Shown: positions 25,101-38,363 of the stretch, in pieces
Layout: every line of letters begins with the position of its first letter
Numbering within the stretch: the stretch's first letter is position 1
Source of the DNA: Sclerodactyla briareus
Lineage: Eukaryota > Echinodermata > Holothuroidea > Dendrochirotida > Sclerodactylidae
Assembly (NCBI GenBank): GCA_026419785.1
Contig: JAODTK010005570.1
Location: forward strand, 62,001 to 126,000
Length of the DNA: 64,000 nucleotides
Direction: 5' to 3'
Made by a program: the position numbers and the translations under genes
The notes under the pieces: generated by a model
What the model saw: only the letters and a program-made list of their open reading frames with translations
Told to the model about the DNA's origin: nothing
The model's database searches: none

Positions 25101-27480
25101 ATCTACAGCGTTTGCTACAAAGCTTGAGACAATTACCCATATTCGTGTAAACATTGGATAACTCTGAAGAAATAGTGACACGAGGCCTCTAATCCAATGA
25201 ACAATTTTACACCCTGGATCAAATCACCGTCGGATTCTTCTCACTCCATCGAAGTTAACGAGACGGCCTCAATCTTTTCCTAGTAAGGTGAATCTCTTAA
25301 ACGAGCATTGAGTAATGCACAACCCCATGTGTACCAATTGCGGCGTTGACGACGCGTCACTGCAAAGGGATTTCATCGAACATCTTCGATGAGTATTTAC
25401 GTCTTTACGTTTATGGTCAGTTACATATGTTTCGGTTACTTTCAATCTCTTCATCACCTCGTTGTTTTCGTCGTGCCAGATAACCATCATTTATTTTGGC
25501 CATGCTCGGATTCTTTTCGGTCTCGGGCATACACGTGCACAACTTCAAAGGATTGTAATTCCGTAACGGAAAGCCGTATGAACTTCGGGTTTGTGGACTG
25601 ACGCCTTCAGTTTTTTTTTCAGCTAATAAATTGGCCTCTTTATAATCATTCTGAGTTGCCTTTAGGGATTTAATTGCTGGGCGTGTTTCGAAGTCCAAAC
25701 ATGTTTCAAAAGTGGGGTGTCAAGAAAAAGTTTTCTGTTCAAGGTCCCTCCAGTTCGAAACGGAAAGATAAAGGAAGAGACAGACCTTTTATTTCTCCTT
25801 TTGGAGACGCTGACAACGTATCACCATCCTGGCACACAATAAATGGCTTGTTGGCTCTCACCAGAGCAGAACTCACCGTCTAGCCTTTTATTTCGAGATT
25901 AATCCCTTTAATGCACTCAGGCAGATACCTAGAACTCATACGCCTGGAGTGTGGAAATTACTAATCATCCAAATAGCAATTTAGAATGCTACATTTTTGC
26001 TACCACGAATTACAACAACGAAAGGGTAGCATTGTGACTTTACAGAATCCAGCAGAAAATATGAATCTGCCAATATCTAATGACCGATTCTACCATCTCG
26101 GTCGAACCATGGATCATATCACAACTTTGCTATTACTGAATTTGCAACCGTGAAAACATGGCCTATAATTCTCTCACAAACTGACAGTACTATACCCCAT
26201 GGATCTGTTATTTACCAATACATATGCGTCTTTCTATTCTCGAATGATTATTCTGGTCCCATTTGTTTCACCGATTATCTTACTTCAAATTTAAGTAAGC
26301 GCGTATTATTTGGGTCCCTGTTCCCAGCTTCGAGGCGCGATCCCTTTCGCCCTGACTGCTTAGTGAAGCATGGAATTCTAAGTAACGTCGACGTCGCATC
26401 GGTCGCAATCTCAGCAGGGGTTTGATAGCTACCCTAGCCTGTTACGATTAATGAAGTTGCACCAAGGTGACATGACCAAGGTAGTTCGGGGTGATTTTTT
26501 GATGGGTCGGAACCCTGTCCGATAAAAACCGATGAGTAGGCACAAAAGTCAATTATTCGATGTAGTCCTCAGGTGGTGGGTGCAAACCGATCCGTTAACT
26601 GCACGATCAATTTAAAAAGCGGTCCGGGAAGAATCTAACAGGCGTCGGGCGTTAGTTTTCTCTCTTTCACTGGGCGGCAGCTGCTGTGTTAGTTTCTAGT
26701 GTTTTACTTGTTATGCCCTTGTTTAATGTTTATAATGTGGCCTCCAGTGGAGTTTCTGGTCTTGTGCATTATTTCTTATGAGCTCACAGAGAAGTTGTAT
26801 TTCTCTAAGGTTTGTTCTTAATTCAGGAAATGTCCTTGAGGTATTCTTCGACCTGCGGCGTCATACAGCACTCACTTGATGGTTAGGCACTTAAATGCTA
26901 GGTAAAACCAGCCCCCCCCCCCCGCCCTCCCTCCCCTACCCCAGTACTCTGAGGCTGTACACCTGGTCCTGCAAGTGATGTTGCAAATCAGTCGCAGAAA
27001 ACCCTTTGGTTGCACTCTCCTCGCTTGCCAGAGGTGGTGCGATTAGGTGCATCAAAATCAACATATTCTCGTCCGCTCCCAGGCCATATATTACGTGAGG
27101 TTCCACTTATGCGGCGATACGCTATCCCCGGACATCCTGGAAACATTTGCGATATCGGCAACGGGTTTTCGAATCTTTGGTTACGCACCTGGAATTTATT
27201 CTTCTGAAATGTTGCCCCAGGACTCTGACCAGCCTACACCCTATTTATAGTGACTCTTGGTTTTTTTGTTTCGTTTTTCCCATTCCCACGCCATAAAGTG
27301 CCATTTCAAGTATCTGGATGTATCAGCACACACCCCTAAATACCTTGTCGCTGCAAGCCACTTAGACCAGACTAACCCCTCCCCTCTTCTGTAATGGAAG
27401 TTCGCACTCCGACCTTGATCAGATATGTCGTTAGTCCATTGTTGTCTCGCCTGAACTTTGTTCAGGAGAGACAATAGTGG
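25101..27480. other. Anonymous sequence with unassigned frames
   Basis: The minus frame at 25417-25698 (93 codons, charged, Lys/Glu-rich) and the plus frame at 25674-25883 (WGVKKKFSVQGPSSSKRKDK, then SPFGDADNVSPSW) have protein-like composition, but no family is recognised and splice borders are not clear. A C11 run lies at 26912-26922. Confidence 0.35.
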
Positions 27481-27652
27481 CTACTTTGTTGTGTGTGTGT
27501 CTGTCTGTCCGTTCTGTTGTCTGTCTATCTGTCTGTCCATCCGCCCATCCGTCCGTCCATGCGTCCGTCCGTCTGTCTGTCTGTTCTGTTCTGTCCGCCG
27601 TCCGTCCGTCTCTCCGGCTGTCTGTCTGTTTGTCTGTCTGGCCGTCTGTCCT
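27481..27652. repeat. (TCTG/TCCG)n microsatellite
   Basis: GTCT and GTCC units, 170 bp. It generates open frames in all plus-strand phases (strings of C, L, S, V, P and R) and in minus phases (T, D, Q, R and G), none of which is a gene. Confidence 0.95.
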
Positions 27653-28900
27653 ATGGGCGGTTCGATATATCCTAAAACGTGGAAGCCCATCATGCTGGAC
27701 CTTTTTGTGGAAGTGGCGGTGAGAGTTGCCGATGTTGCATCCACTTTCGTCCCGGAAGACCATACTCATTTGCATAAATTTGCACATATTTAATGAAAAT
27801 TCGCCCGGGAGGGTGTACAAGATTATTCTCGATCCGGTAGATCATTGATGATGCTGTTCGGAGTATATAAAAAACTATGAAGAGTACAGAACTGATTAGA
27901 TTCCTGGCATGATATAGGCTACTTAAGAGTCTAATCTTGCATAATTTCGGCGTATTTTTGAAGTTCGCTTGGATTGTGACGAAACTTGGTGGAGATGGTT
28001 TATCTATAGTTCCCAATGAATTTTACAGTAGGGACGAGTGTCACCAAAAAAGGTCATCAATGCTTACGAATTTCGCATTACCTAGTTCTAATTTGCATAA
28101 TTTATGAAGATTTTAAAGTTGGGGTGAACCTCATGAAACTTGTGGAGATTGAACACCTTCGATCCTGTTAAATTTAAACAACAGTGCAAAGGTAACTTAA
28201 GGTCAATTAATGTGAATTTTCCATAAATTACGCAATTTTTTGAATTTTGTTAAATGGCCAGTAACCATTGGAATGAGTGCAGTTAGGTTCTCGTAGAGAT
28301 TGGTCGTGGTCATTTTGGGTTGCAGTGGCACAAAAAACAACCAAAGACGAGGTCAAAAGGCCAAAGGTCAAGTCTTAAGGAAATGTGCTTATTTTAGGAG
28401 TTACAGTGCAAAAGAAAGAAAAAAACTGTCAATTTTTGGATATGTGATGTTCTCTGTCTGCTACATAGAACGAAACCAACTCTTGTCGAATTCTGACCAC
28501 TTGGTCTTCAAGTTACAAAGGGGCCAAAGGTTGATTTTAATACCTTTTGGGCGGGGATTTGTGGTTTTTTTAGATAGGGCATGGGATTACTGATTACATA
28601 ATGCTTTGGGGCTTGGTGCATCACATTGAGGCAAGCATTTTTCATAAAAAACCGCATGTCATCAAAGGTCATTCGAGGTCAAGAAACTGACAATAATAAC
28701 ATTTTTGCAATCATTTCTAGGACTGTGTGCGCTATGGCTGAAATTTTGGGACAAGCTGCTATGATCAAGGGGGAACATTTTTCATTTAAACCGTTATGTC
28801 ATCAAAAGGCATTCAAAGTCACTTATGAACCAAAACCTGTCAATAAGAACATTTCCTGCAAAAACCTCCGGGACTGTATGCTCCTTTTTTAAGAATGGTA
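27653..28900. repeat. Degenerate tandem repeats of about 140-155 bp
   Basis: Two related sets are visible. GAAACTTGGTGGAGATGG at 27981 recurs as GAAACTTGTGGAGATTG at 28135 (spacing 154), and AGGTCATCAATG..GAATTTCGCATTAC recurs about 150 bp later near 28200. Then TTCATAAAAAACCGCATGTC at 28641 recurs as TTCATTTAAACCGTTATGTC at 28781 (spacing 140). Together with the TCTG block this looks like one composite dispersed repeat. No coding evidence. Confidence 0.65.
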
Positions 28901-30556
28901 TAGTTTTGGGGCACCTAGCTGACAGCATGATGCTGAAATCACTAGTATTTGAGCATGCTTATAATAACAAAATGTTGCAGAGTGTGCTAATCATTTCAAC
29001 CCCTCTGGCATGTTATTTCCATTCATCTTAACTAGTTTCCTATCTGTGAAGACAGAGGTCCATCTATGGTCAAAACCTGCCTTTTTACCTTGAGGTTCAC
29101 TTCTGCTGTCATAACCTCTTCTGGGCCCCCTACACTGACCATGCACCTATTCAAGAATGAAGGGTGTCAGTTACACCTGCAGTAGCTCTGGTGTGTGAGA
29201 TGGGGGGGGGGGGAGTAACTCCCTTGGAAGGCCTGGTAATAAATGGAATCTTATGGGTGACATTGAGGATATACAGATAAACTTTATTAGATAGGACCTT
29301 TTTCCACTATGAGCTGTGTCTAACCTTTAGGTCTCGCAAAATGTTACATTGAATCAGGTCACTAGGGGTTATGCAGTGTTTATAAATTGCTTGATTCATG
29401 CAATGTTCAAGTTTTTGGAATTCCGATGACTGTATCAAGTGTGGTCCACAATTGGTCCTGACATAAGTGAAGTGAGAAAATTGGTCCAACAGAACGCGAT
29501 TATTGTCCTAAGTTGTCAATAATTTTGGGCATCTTAGTCCATTCCACAAAACTTATATGGTAGACATTGTCAATACTCAGTTCTTGAGGATTTGGAAATT
29601 GGCACTGATTTAGTAGGTGTGTCTGTCAACTTGCTTACCAGACTCTTAGCAACTCATTAATTCCTTGTAATTGTTCGCATGGTGACTAATATCTGAAAAC
29701 CCTGATCGCGTAACCAGCGAGACACTGGGTGCGGTCGCCTTGTTTGAGAGTGTATTCCAGTGATCGGTGGGAGGACACACAATTTCCTCGTACGCTGCGA
29801 GCCACCCTGACCCAAGCGGCGGCCCGCTTAGATACCTCATTCCGGGTCGCAGAATATAGTTCAATAGTGAAATATATATAAATATCCATAATGCAATTTC
29901 CAGTGATATGTGAGCCGAACACCAACCAATATTTCCTGAACTCCCTACCGCTGGCGGGTACCGGAAACCTCAATATACGCACATGAACCTCATCTTTCCA
30001 AAATGTCTCCTGAGACTCACACTGCCTATGAAGCCCAAACCAAATAACAATGCATCTCTTGAGGGACCTGTATTCGTGACATCTTGAACTGGTGCGGTGG
30101 CGCCGTCACTCGAAATGAATACTCAATCCAGTCAAAATCCCCTCCACATAATGAATCTTAGCTACATCCTGACAGCCTGAGACAGACACCACCTAACAAC
30201 AGGGGCACGGGGGGGGGGGGGAGTCTGCAGAGGCAATTGGCATAGGGTGCACGTGATGTCTCAGTAGTCGTTACCATTTTTTCCTTGAATCATTATCCAC
30301 ATTGATTGTGCAGTTGTAAGAATTTGCAGACAAGAAGAATGTATTTTAGGCTGTGTACCTGACGGTAAGTAAGACGCTCGAGAAGTGCGCTTTCCGGCCA
30401 TCTGATGAGGGTTTAAAAACAGAATTATGTCTGTGGTGTGGTGTTTAATAGAGCATGAAGCACCAGAGTAACCCCTGTCACCTCTCTGTGCTGGAAGTAG
30501 ATCGAGTCGGTGAGGCGTGAGAGTCAGCAGAAAGGATTTGGAGTTATTCATAATTT
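28901..30556. other. Anonymous sequence
   Basis: G10 and G11 runs occur near 29203 and 30211. Minus frames around 29646-29982 and 30261-30551 lack recognisable domains. Confidence 0.4.
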
Positions 30557-30606
30557 ATCCTTTTTTTTCTCCTAGCTCGCTGCGCGAGCTAGGAAAAAAA
30601 AAGGAT
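30557..30606. repeat. Near-perfect 50-bp palindrome (hairpin)
   Basis: CCTAGCTCGC (30571-30580) pairs perfectly with GCGAGCTAGG (30584-30593) around a 3-base loop. The stem continues outward through a T8 tract against an A9 tract to ATCC and GGAT. The two arms differ only by a CT interruption. It could be the tip of a foldback element; nothing else around it is recognised. Confidence 0.85.
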
Positions 30607-33600
30607 ACTTCGACTGCTGACAATTTCTCGTCATTATCATAATTAATATCATTTCTCCTCCTCTGCACTCGGGTTATTCCAGAACACACATTGCCGTATT
30701 GCCGTGCCTGCATGTCGATTCCCAAGAGAATTGCACAGAATCAACTACACGTATAGAGATACCAAAAAAATCAGTCCTCCGTTTTTTAAGTTAGGTAATT
30801 TTTATCGGCGGTTAATTAGTACCTACAGAATGACTGGCGGGCGTACAATGACCTGGGGTAAATAGTCCCTCTCCGTGACAAACCACCCCGGTACTTCCCT
30901 CGAACAATTGAATTATCGTGATACATGTAGGTCATCTGCAGATTCGGACAAACATATAATTGAATTATAACTGATTACATCGGGAATATATCGAGGGGAT
31001 TCAGATTTTCATGTTTGAGTTTTCATGATTGAGAGCCACTGCACCATTGTGACTATTTTATTGTCCTCCGGGAACATTTTGCCCAGGGGTAAATGAAAGC
31101 AATACATCCTTTGTCGATCAACTATACATATCCCGATCTGATATAAATGCCGATCCGTTTATGAGGGGTACATCTTAGGGCCCACAAGTATCCCTAAATT
31201 TGGTAAAATTGTTGTAATTGTAAGCCACATTGATTATTTCGAATTACTTAACTGTAACGTGCATTGTCCCAGGCAGGAGGTGTTGACTCAGAAAATTGAG
31301 CTCATATAATTGTTATTAGCCGAGTTGATCTACTTCTTCCAAGTATATCTGCTGCTGTCTTGTTTTTCACGAGTAGTGCGGGCGTATGTCACACTTCATG
31401 GGCTAGATATGGCTGTGAGCAAATGTAAATACATGCATTCATGCATGAATCCAGCCCTAAGAAATGGTGCAGTAATCAATAATTCATCTTAATAAAATAT
31501 TTCGTTCATACGAATTAAAAAAATCTTACAATATAGACAGGACACTAGAAACACAAATAATTTTTATTACTGAGGTAGTGACAAATGAAAACGGAACTAT
31601 AATAGAAACAAAAGAAAAACAAAAGAATCCATGGAGTCAGAGATACAAAGTGCGTACAATATAGACAAAGTGAAAATAACTGTAGGCCTACAGGTCAGTA
31701 CCAGAGCAAGGGGGAATATAGAGATTGTTTCCATAAATTACACCCAGTAACGCGAGCATGAATAAATAAGTGTGTTTAAATACCTGTCTTGCAGGGGATA
31801 CTATGGGTATTCCTAGAACTGTGACAGGGCCATATATGAAACTATAATGTACCATGCCCCTCCCCGGGCACAATACACCGCCTGTTCCAGCCCCCCCCCC
31901 CCCCCCCACCCCCCATCCCACCCACCGCACACTCACACGCTTAGTACGGCCCGGCAAAACAAAACAAAATGTTCAGTTCAGTCCAGTTATTTGATTCTTC
32001 ACTTCAACTAATACAGTGAACATAATTAATCAAACAAATCATAGAAGTGGAAGGGAGGCCGACCAAGAAACCCTTATGGGCTTATCTAAGTAGTCCACTC
32101 CCCAAAGAATAATATAATGTAATATAATATAATGAATATAGTTAACACTGACAGTAAAACTAACAATAACAGTAAAATAGAAGATGCGTTACAACCCACC
32201 CACCCTTACTATACCCCCCCCCCCCCCTCCGTGTGAGGCCACAATACTGACTTAGTTTCAAACATATAACAACAATGATATTGTAAATCGTAAATCGTTG
32301 ATATTACAACGACTATTCCTCACAATATTTTTCTTCGCATTTATTGTGTTTTTCTACATGACAGTTAACGAAGATTACCGATGAATTTAATGAGCCTAAA
32401 TTACCATAGGCAGACAAAAGAAGTATTTTCGTCACAATATACTTCCCCAAGCCATGAAACGATTGAACAGTAATAACCAGCAGGCCAAAGCATGAACATA
32501 GTATCGATTTTTTTAGGGCAATTGTCAACAAATAGCTAGACCACGTCCCCTACCTACTTTTACTCCACTGCTATAGGTTTTAGGTAAATGAACTAATTTC
32601 TTGCGAACTAGTAACAGGTGTAGTTACAGAGTACAATGGCCTACATTGGGCAGAGTAGATTTATTCCATTTATGTTCTCTTCGAAAAGATTCATTAGACA
32701 AAGGGTACAATTCCCATGGGAAAATCGCTGACGTAATTACTCATTCGAACCCTGAGGCTTCCTGTTTGGGCTCCCTTGAAATTTACAATATTTATTGACT
32801 CGGTCCAATGACCACAATGCCAACGAGGGTACACTGCAATGATCACGAGAGTAATATGATCACATATGTTCAATGAATGAATGATAAGTAGCTTTTAGTG
32901 TAACGGCTATATTACTTTATGGAGCCGTCGTGGTCTAGCTGACGCGATTCATTTTTGAAAAATATTATTGGCTCGAATAACACATTTGCAATATATATCC
33001 GCAGAAAACTGCGAAATTGAGAGGACTCTCTATGGATAGTCAAAACCTTGGAGGCCGTCAGTACTTAGCAGGAATCTTGGGTAATTATACGAATGGGCCT
33101 TTTCTCTGACTGAATTTAGTCTATTCTTGCCAGTCTTAGTCTTGTACTAACACATTTTAGGACGCAAGTTCTTGGGTAGTAAGCCGGTTCGTGGTTGTAG
33201 TACCGCATGCTCACTACTGACGGTTGGGGGAATAGGACGAGACCACCCCCCCCCCCCCCACTCCATAGCATCAACGTGACGGCTTATTTTTGCACCTGTC
33301 ACCGCTATTTGGAAACGCAACCGATCCATCCCATGATTTCGGATGTTATTGTTGATAAGTAGGGCCTATAGAGGGAAATTTGTGAAGTTTTGTGTTGGCA
33401 GGATTTGTGGTTTTCGGCAGGGGAGTTTCGAAAGATCGTTCTGCACACTGTACGTTAAACGTCGAACTGCCATTATTCCATCATGACACAATATCATTAT
33501 CATCTCAATAAACTGTAACTCCGAACTGCCTTATTGAAACCCGCAATATCATTGGTGAGATTCATAGACGTCAGCTTCGAGGACAATATGTCTTTCTAGC

Positions 33601-34599
33601 TTTCAAAATCAATGCAACACGTGTAACACAATTACTCGGAAAATCACTCATCAGGCCTACCGACCGCTACTCAGTCATCAGGTTTCAACAATTGAGGAGT
33701 TACGAATATTACCCCTCGTGGAGCCAGGGAAGGCTGTTTTCCGGTGATCTAAAAGGCTCTACTTTCACGATGTTCAGGCCATACGCTACGCACCAACTAA
33801 TGGTGGCGCTACGCCTAAATACCATTCCAATTCTCATACTTCACGAAATATGATTTCAAAATGTTCACCAAGCCCTGTTTTGAAATGACGTTGCAAAGAC
33901 CAGACTCTCAGGAATTATTATGGCATTCCTCAGAAAGAAACAGGGAGAAATATTTGCTAGTAAATCACTAAAGACAACATCTGGTGTGGAACATTTTTAG
34001 ATCTTGTGGAAGATTTGTTAACGCGCGAACGAGGGTTGTAGTTTTCTTGCTAGTGCATTGTACAGTGCAGACTGTGCGGTGCTTGCAAGTATAAAGTACA
34101 AGACCACTCCTGAAATCGGAAGAATGAGACAAGTCTCGGAAAGGTACGTGTTTGTGCGCAAGTTAACATATTTATTCGTTCCCAACTCCCGTGAGATGAG
34201 AGACGAGTTTGAGCCATAACTGGTCCCGGTCCATAATTCTTACGACCATTTTCAATCTGAAGGGTTGATGAGCTAGAGCGCTGAAGTGGCTGTCGCGTGT
34301 AGAGTGAGGCGGTTGGATGAATGGTTACAATAGGTAAGAGTGAACGAAAGTACGCAAGAGAAAATAAACAAAACTGGAAATAAGTTAGGGAGCTGACTGA
34401 TAAATGGTCAAATGCAATGATGGAGTCAATTTTGGATGTGAAACCGTGAATACAAAAATGCACGCCTATAAAAAAAATATATATATAAACAAAACGAGAA
34501 AACACGGAGTTTAATTTTTCGAGGTATTCGTTATTGGTTAACGATCCACAGCAAAATAAGCCTGACCCCCCACTCCAAAAGGGTACATGCTTAAAACCT
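30607..34599. other. Anonymous sequence rich in C-runs
   Basis: Long C runs lie at about 31889-31906, 32215-32227 and 33246-33259. A segment with ATAATATAATG words lies at about 32109-32140. The frame 34050-34607 (minus, 185 codons) is the longest in the window but has no domain and begins inside the next element, so it is not called. Confidence 0.4.
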
Positions 34600-35327
34600 G
34601 TTTCCATGCACGCGGGCGGGCGGGCGGGCGTTTTTCTCGAGTCACGTCACCTCTTCTGCCTTTTAGTGTGTATATGCGCTATATAAGAACCGATGTAGCC
34701 TACTAGTATTAATATTGTTATTATTATTATTGTTATTATTATTATTGTTATTATTGTTATTATTGTTATTATTGTTATTATTGTTATTATTATTGTTGTT
34801 GTTGTTGTCGTTGTTGTCGTTGTCGTCATTGTCGTCGTCTCGTGTTGTGTTTGTCGGTGTTGTCGTTGCGTTGTCGGTGGTTTGTCAAACCCGGACGCAT
34901 ACTAGTGTTTAACCTCACACCGGTGTTCATTTTCTGAAAACCATTGTTCTGATGTCAACGATTACGACCCACCATCAAAACTTCACAATTGACAGGTTTT
35001 GGAGATTTAATTAGCAAATACTTGACATATCATCGGTTTAACATGTAAATATGTGTTCAAATAGGTGTCTGCAGCCGTTGATATAGACACAATCTGTATA
35101 AATTCACATCCCTAGTGTGAAACATTTATTAATGTTGTTTGGAACATTATTTGAACCTAAATTGTCCTCTACTCTCCATTATCCTGCTCCAAGCCGGTAA
35201 GATTTCAGGGACATCCCCGGGATTGATTGGAAATACCACGGCGGACACTCGGGCGGGCGGAAAGAATCGCTACCTGACTCGATTCGAGAAAACGCAATCC
35301 CGCCCGCCCGCCCGCGTGCATGGAAAC
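34600..35327. mobile_element. Inverted-repeat element with GGGC ends
   Basis: The left end reads GTTTCCATGCACGCGGGCGG with further GGGC units, then GTTTTTCTCGAGTCACG. The right end, read on the minus strand, gives GTTTCCATGCACGCGGGCGG, then GCGTTTTCTCGAATCGAGTC. The arms are therefore about 45-50 bp. The interior carries a GCGCTATATAAGAAC core and a long ATT/GTT run (34708-34830). A second partial right end repeats at 35362-35388. No transposase frame, so likely non-autonomous. Confidence 0.75.
34708..34870. repeat. (ATT/GTT/GTC)n microsatellite
   Basis: Trinucleotide run grading from ATT through GTT to GTC. It encodes apparent poly-Leu or poly-Thr/Ile frames that are artefacts. Confidence 0.95.
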
Positions 35328-37785
35328 GGCTCCATTGAAAATAACGATGAGCGATCTTAGACGCCCGCCCGCCCGCGTGCATGGAAACGCGGCTTTATAC
35401 TGATGATAGCGCACTTTTACGGCAGTCTGCTATTCAAAATATGACCTGACGGCTCTCTGTGTCTATTAATGCGCGTCGGCGAGGGACCCTTTATTTCGAA
35501 CGGTTAACTGATTGTTCGCTCAAATTTTTCTCCCCTCAGTGTATTCTGTATCTGCCGGATTCACTCCTTTTACAAGAAAAAAACAACAATTTCGTGCCAA
35601 TTGGTCGAGCTGATGGAGTGGACAGGTGGAAGATTTTCTATGTTCATCAAAATTCAACAAATCGAGAAAAAACACTTTTTAAGCGCTAACCTAAGAACAC
35701 TTTAAAGTCATTTCAGCCCGAGATTCACAATATCTCGTGAATAGCATTTATTTATCTAAATATAATAAACATGAGTGCTTCTTAAACGCCTAAAATACCA
35801 GTGGCGGGTCAAAAATCTTTGGAACGGAGGGCCACATGGACTGTTCGGCGGTCGTGAAATTATTGAAATGGAAATTATTGCAGCGGGAAAGAAAAAGGTA
35901 GAAAAGTATCGCTTCAAATTTACATATAAGCCCCCATTACGATATTTTTGTAGTGACGTCATGCAAATTCGCCGTCGCTTGCTCGCTTGACGCTTATCAT
36001 ACGACAATCCTCTTTAATTACCCTATATATATCCTAGCAAATCATAGAAGGTTTTCATAACACCTTAATTAAAGAGAGCCTCTAAAACTGTTTTAATATA
36101 CTTGTGTCGGTTGATAGACTTCAGCAGGAATAACAGCGTTAGAAGTTAGTTTCATACCTCCTTGAAGTAATTTAAAAAAAACAGTGATTTCGATGACGGC
36201 ACATTTTTTCAGACGCGTGACCTTCTTCATAAAGATTATGCATGTATAGGTGAAAAAGCTAGGCCCGCGTTGTTGCCTATTTGCCGAAAGACACAATTAA
36301 AGAAGGAGACGTATGCTGCTTATAACACTTTGAGGACACTTTATTCAATCACGTTATTAAATCAATAAAGTAGCCGTCCCTCGCTAATCCAGATGAAATT
36401 GCCAGTGATTGCGGTTACGCCTTAGCTTCTGTTCTTTATTAATTAGAATCGATTTCCTGTCGCTCAACCACAGAACGAGCAAAGGTGGCATCTCCACAAA
36501 TTACCAACCCTTGAATTGTCTCAGAACTAGGGCGCACAGGTGATGTCCAGCACGTATATTCTTGGACTCGAGCCGCCAAAATCTGAAACGTAAAAAGCTG
36601 TTACATAAATTCATATTCTCCAGTAACAAGTTAAAGAACATATTACATAGCACACATTGTTGGTCCAATGTTAGACCAACGTTATAGCAATAACAGCTAC
36701 CTACCAACTTTCCTCCATATCCATCCTCCTATTTATACATACATACCTTAATAATAGTAATAACAACAAACATCCAGCAACAACAATAATAATAATAATA
36801 ATAATAATTATAATTCTGCTCAAAGCGCTCCACATATATCACTCCGATCACGTGCACCAGTACGCACTGCGACAAACTCAGAGTTAATTACTGCCATTTC
36901 GGCGCAGATAGTATTTGGGATCCTAATAGCACTTCAAATAATGCCGTAATAGAGGTTGGATAGGTAATGTAGTCCAGGCTATAGAGAAGTGTAGTAGGGC
37001 TTTGATTGTTCGACCAGGGAAATGCTACCCTAATTTGTTATATAGAAGTAGCATCCCCCCGGTCCGACGCCGCCTCATGTCATCAGATATCTAGAAAAGT
37101 GCATTTCAGTGCATATTGCAGGCTATTCAAGCCTCCTTATCACTATTTCACTCAGAGGTAGGCATTTTTCTTTTTACTCCCTTGGGCAAGAAACATGAAT
37201 GTCTTTCCTATACTGCAAACATGAAGTGTCATTAAACAGGCTGGGTATTCCGAGAGGCCAAACTGGAAGTTGCGCGATAGAATGACTTTTAAGGGCACTC
37301 GTTTTTTGCAAACTCTTTTTGTACGCTTCCGTTCTCCTTAGTTGAGAGAGTCTTTCAAAATACGTTGAGGACTATCAATAGTGCTTCGGTGTTTGCCTTC
37401 GGGTGCTATGAGGCATATTAATACGTGGTCATTCTGAATCCAGGAATTGTTGCGCGATCGAGTGCTATCCGTACGACTGTGTAGAAAGGGGTTCTTCACA
37501 ATAAACAAAACATTTCGTATAACGTGAGTCTTCAATTGACTTTATCTCTCTCCATAACTAAAGACACATAATACGTACAAAAATAACAACAATTTACACG
37601 ACGTCTACTAACTGAAATCCAACGTAAAACTGTCTCCCGCACAGCCCACGTAGCTCCCCGTAGCCTACAACAGAGACCAAACGGTCTACCACAAATCCAT
37701 CTCCCCACAATACAATATACAACTCACCGATCCAGAACACAAAGCCTACCAATCTGCCAATAGATGTTCAATGTAACAATTCACT
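35328..37785. other. Anonymous sequence
   Basis: Contains a short AAT run (36783-36812) followed by AAAGCGCTCC, probably another decayed copy of the GCGC-core repeat. No gene is supported; frames of 60-83 codons lack recognisable domains. Confidence 0.4.
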
Positions 37786-37828
<43 letters not shown>

Positions 37829-37920
37829 TATAGATAGATAGATAGATAGATAGATATATAGATAGATAGATAGATAGATAGATATATAGATAGATAGATA
37901 GATAGGATAGATAGATAGAT

Positions 37921-37957
<37 letters not shown>
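37786..37957. repeat. (GATA)n microsatellite
   Basis: About 170 bp of GATA units with a few GATATA and GGATA interruptions. Minus-strand SIYLSIYL frames are artefacts. Confidence 0.97.
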
Positions 37958-38195
37958 TATTACTATTACTCTAATTTCCTGTCCACTTCGAAAAGTAGGA
38001 TGAGACAATGTTAATCACAATAATATTCAAATCCGACCAAATTGCACCCAAAGCGAACATGTGACGTCATACAAACGACGGCAACGGCGAATGTACAGAC
38101 GCAATCCCCTTTGAAGTGCGCCCTCAACTAGGTGTTTTCTGATTAGCAGTTCGTATTGTGTCGATTCGACTCTGCGTTCCTGTTAGAGATATATA

Positions 38196-38363
38196 CAGGG
38201 CTCGAAATAAGAATTCAAAAGGACACGGCCAAATGGGCTAAAACTGCCTAAAATGGCCGTGAGATTGTGTTGTATTGGAGATTTTTGAGGGGCACTATGG
38301 CCATCACTCAGTAAGGGCACTGACGGCCATGGCCATCGGTGCCGTCGGTTATTTCGAGCCCTG
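38196..38363. mobile_element. Short MITE with CAGGGCTCGAAATAA ends
   Basis: Perfect 15-bp terminal inverted repeats: CAGGGCTCGAAATAA at 38196-38210 and its complement TTATTTCGAGCCCTG at 38349-38363. The 168-bp unit has a GGCC-rich interior with repeated ATGGCC words and no reading frame. Ends of this type are typical of hAT-like non-autonomous elements (family knowledge). The 8-bp flanks (gatatata and ttaatata) are only partly alike, so the target-site duplication is uncertain. Confidence 0.85.

Noticed and set aside
27431-27820. Overlapping ORFs of 60-129 codons on both strands
   Set aside because: Produced by the TCTG/TCCG microsatellite; residues are simple-repeat strings.
32930-32960. 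tRNA-like start (GAGCCGTCGTGGTCTAGCTGACGC)
   Set aside because: No matching acceptor, anticodon or T arm follows.
34050-34607. 185-codon minus-strand ORF, the longest in the window
   Set aside because: Begins inside an inverted-repeat element, has no domain or splice support, and its composition resembles translated AT-rich non-coding DNA.
34647-34912. Poly-Leu and poly-Thr/Ile ORFs
   Set aside because: Translation of an ATT/GTT microsatellite.
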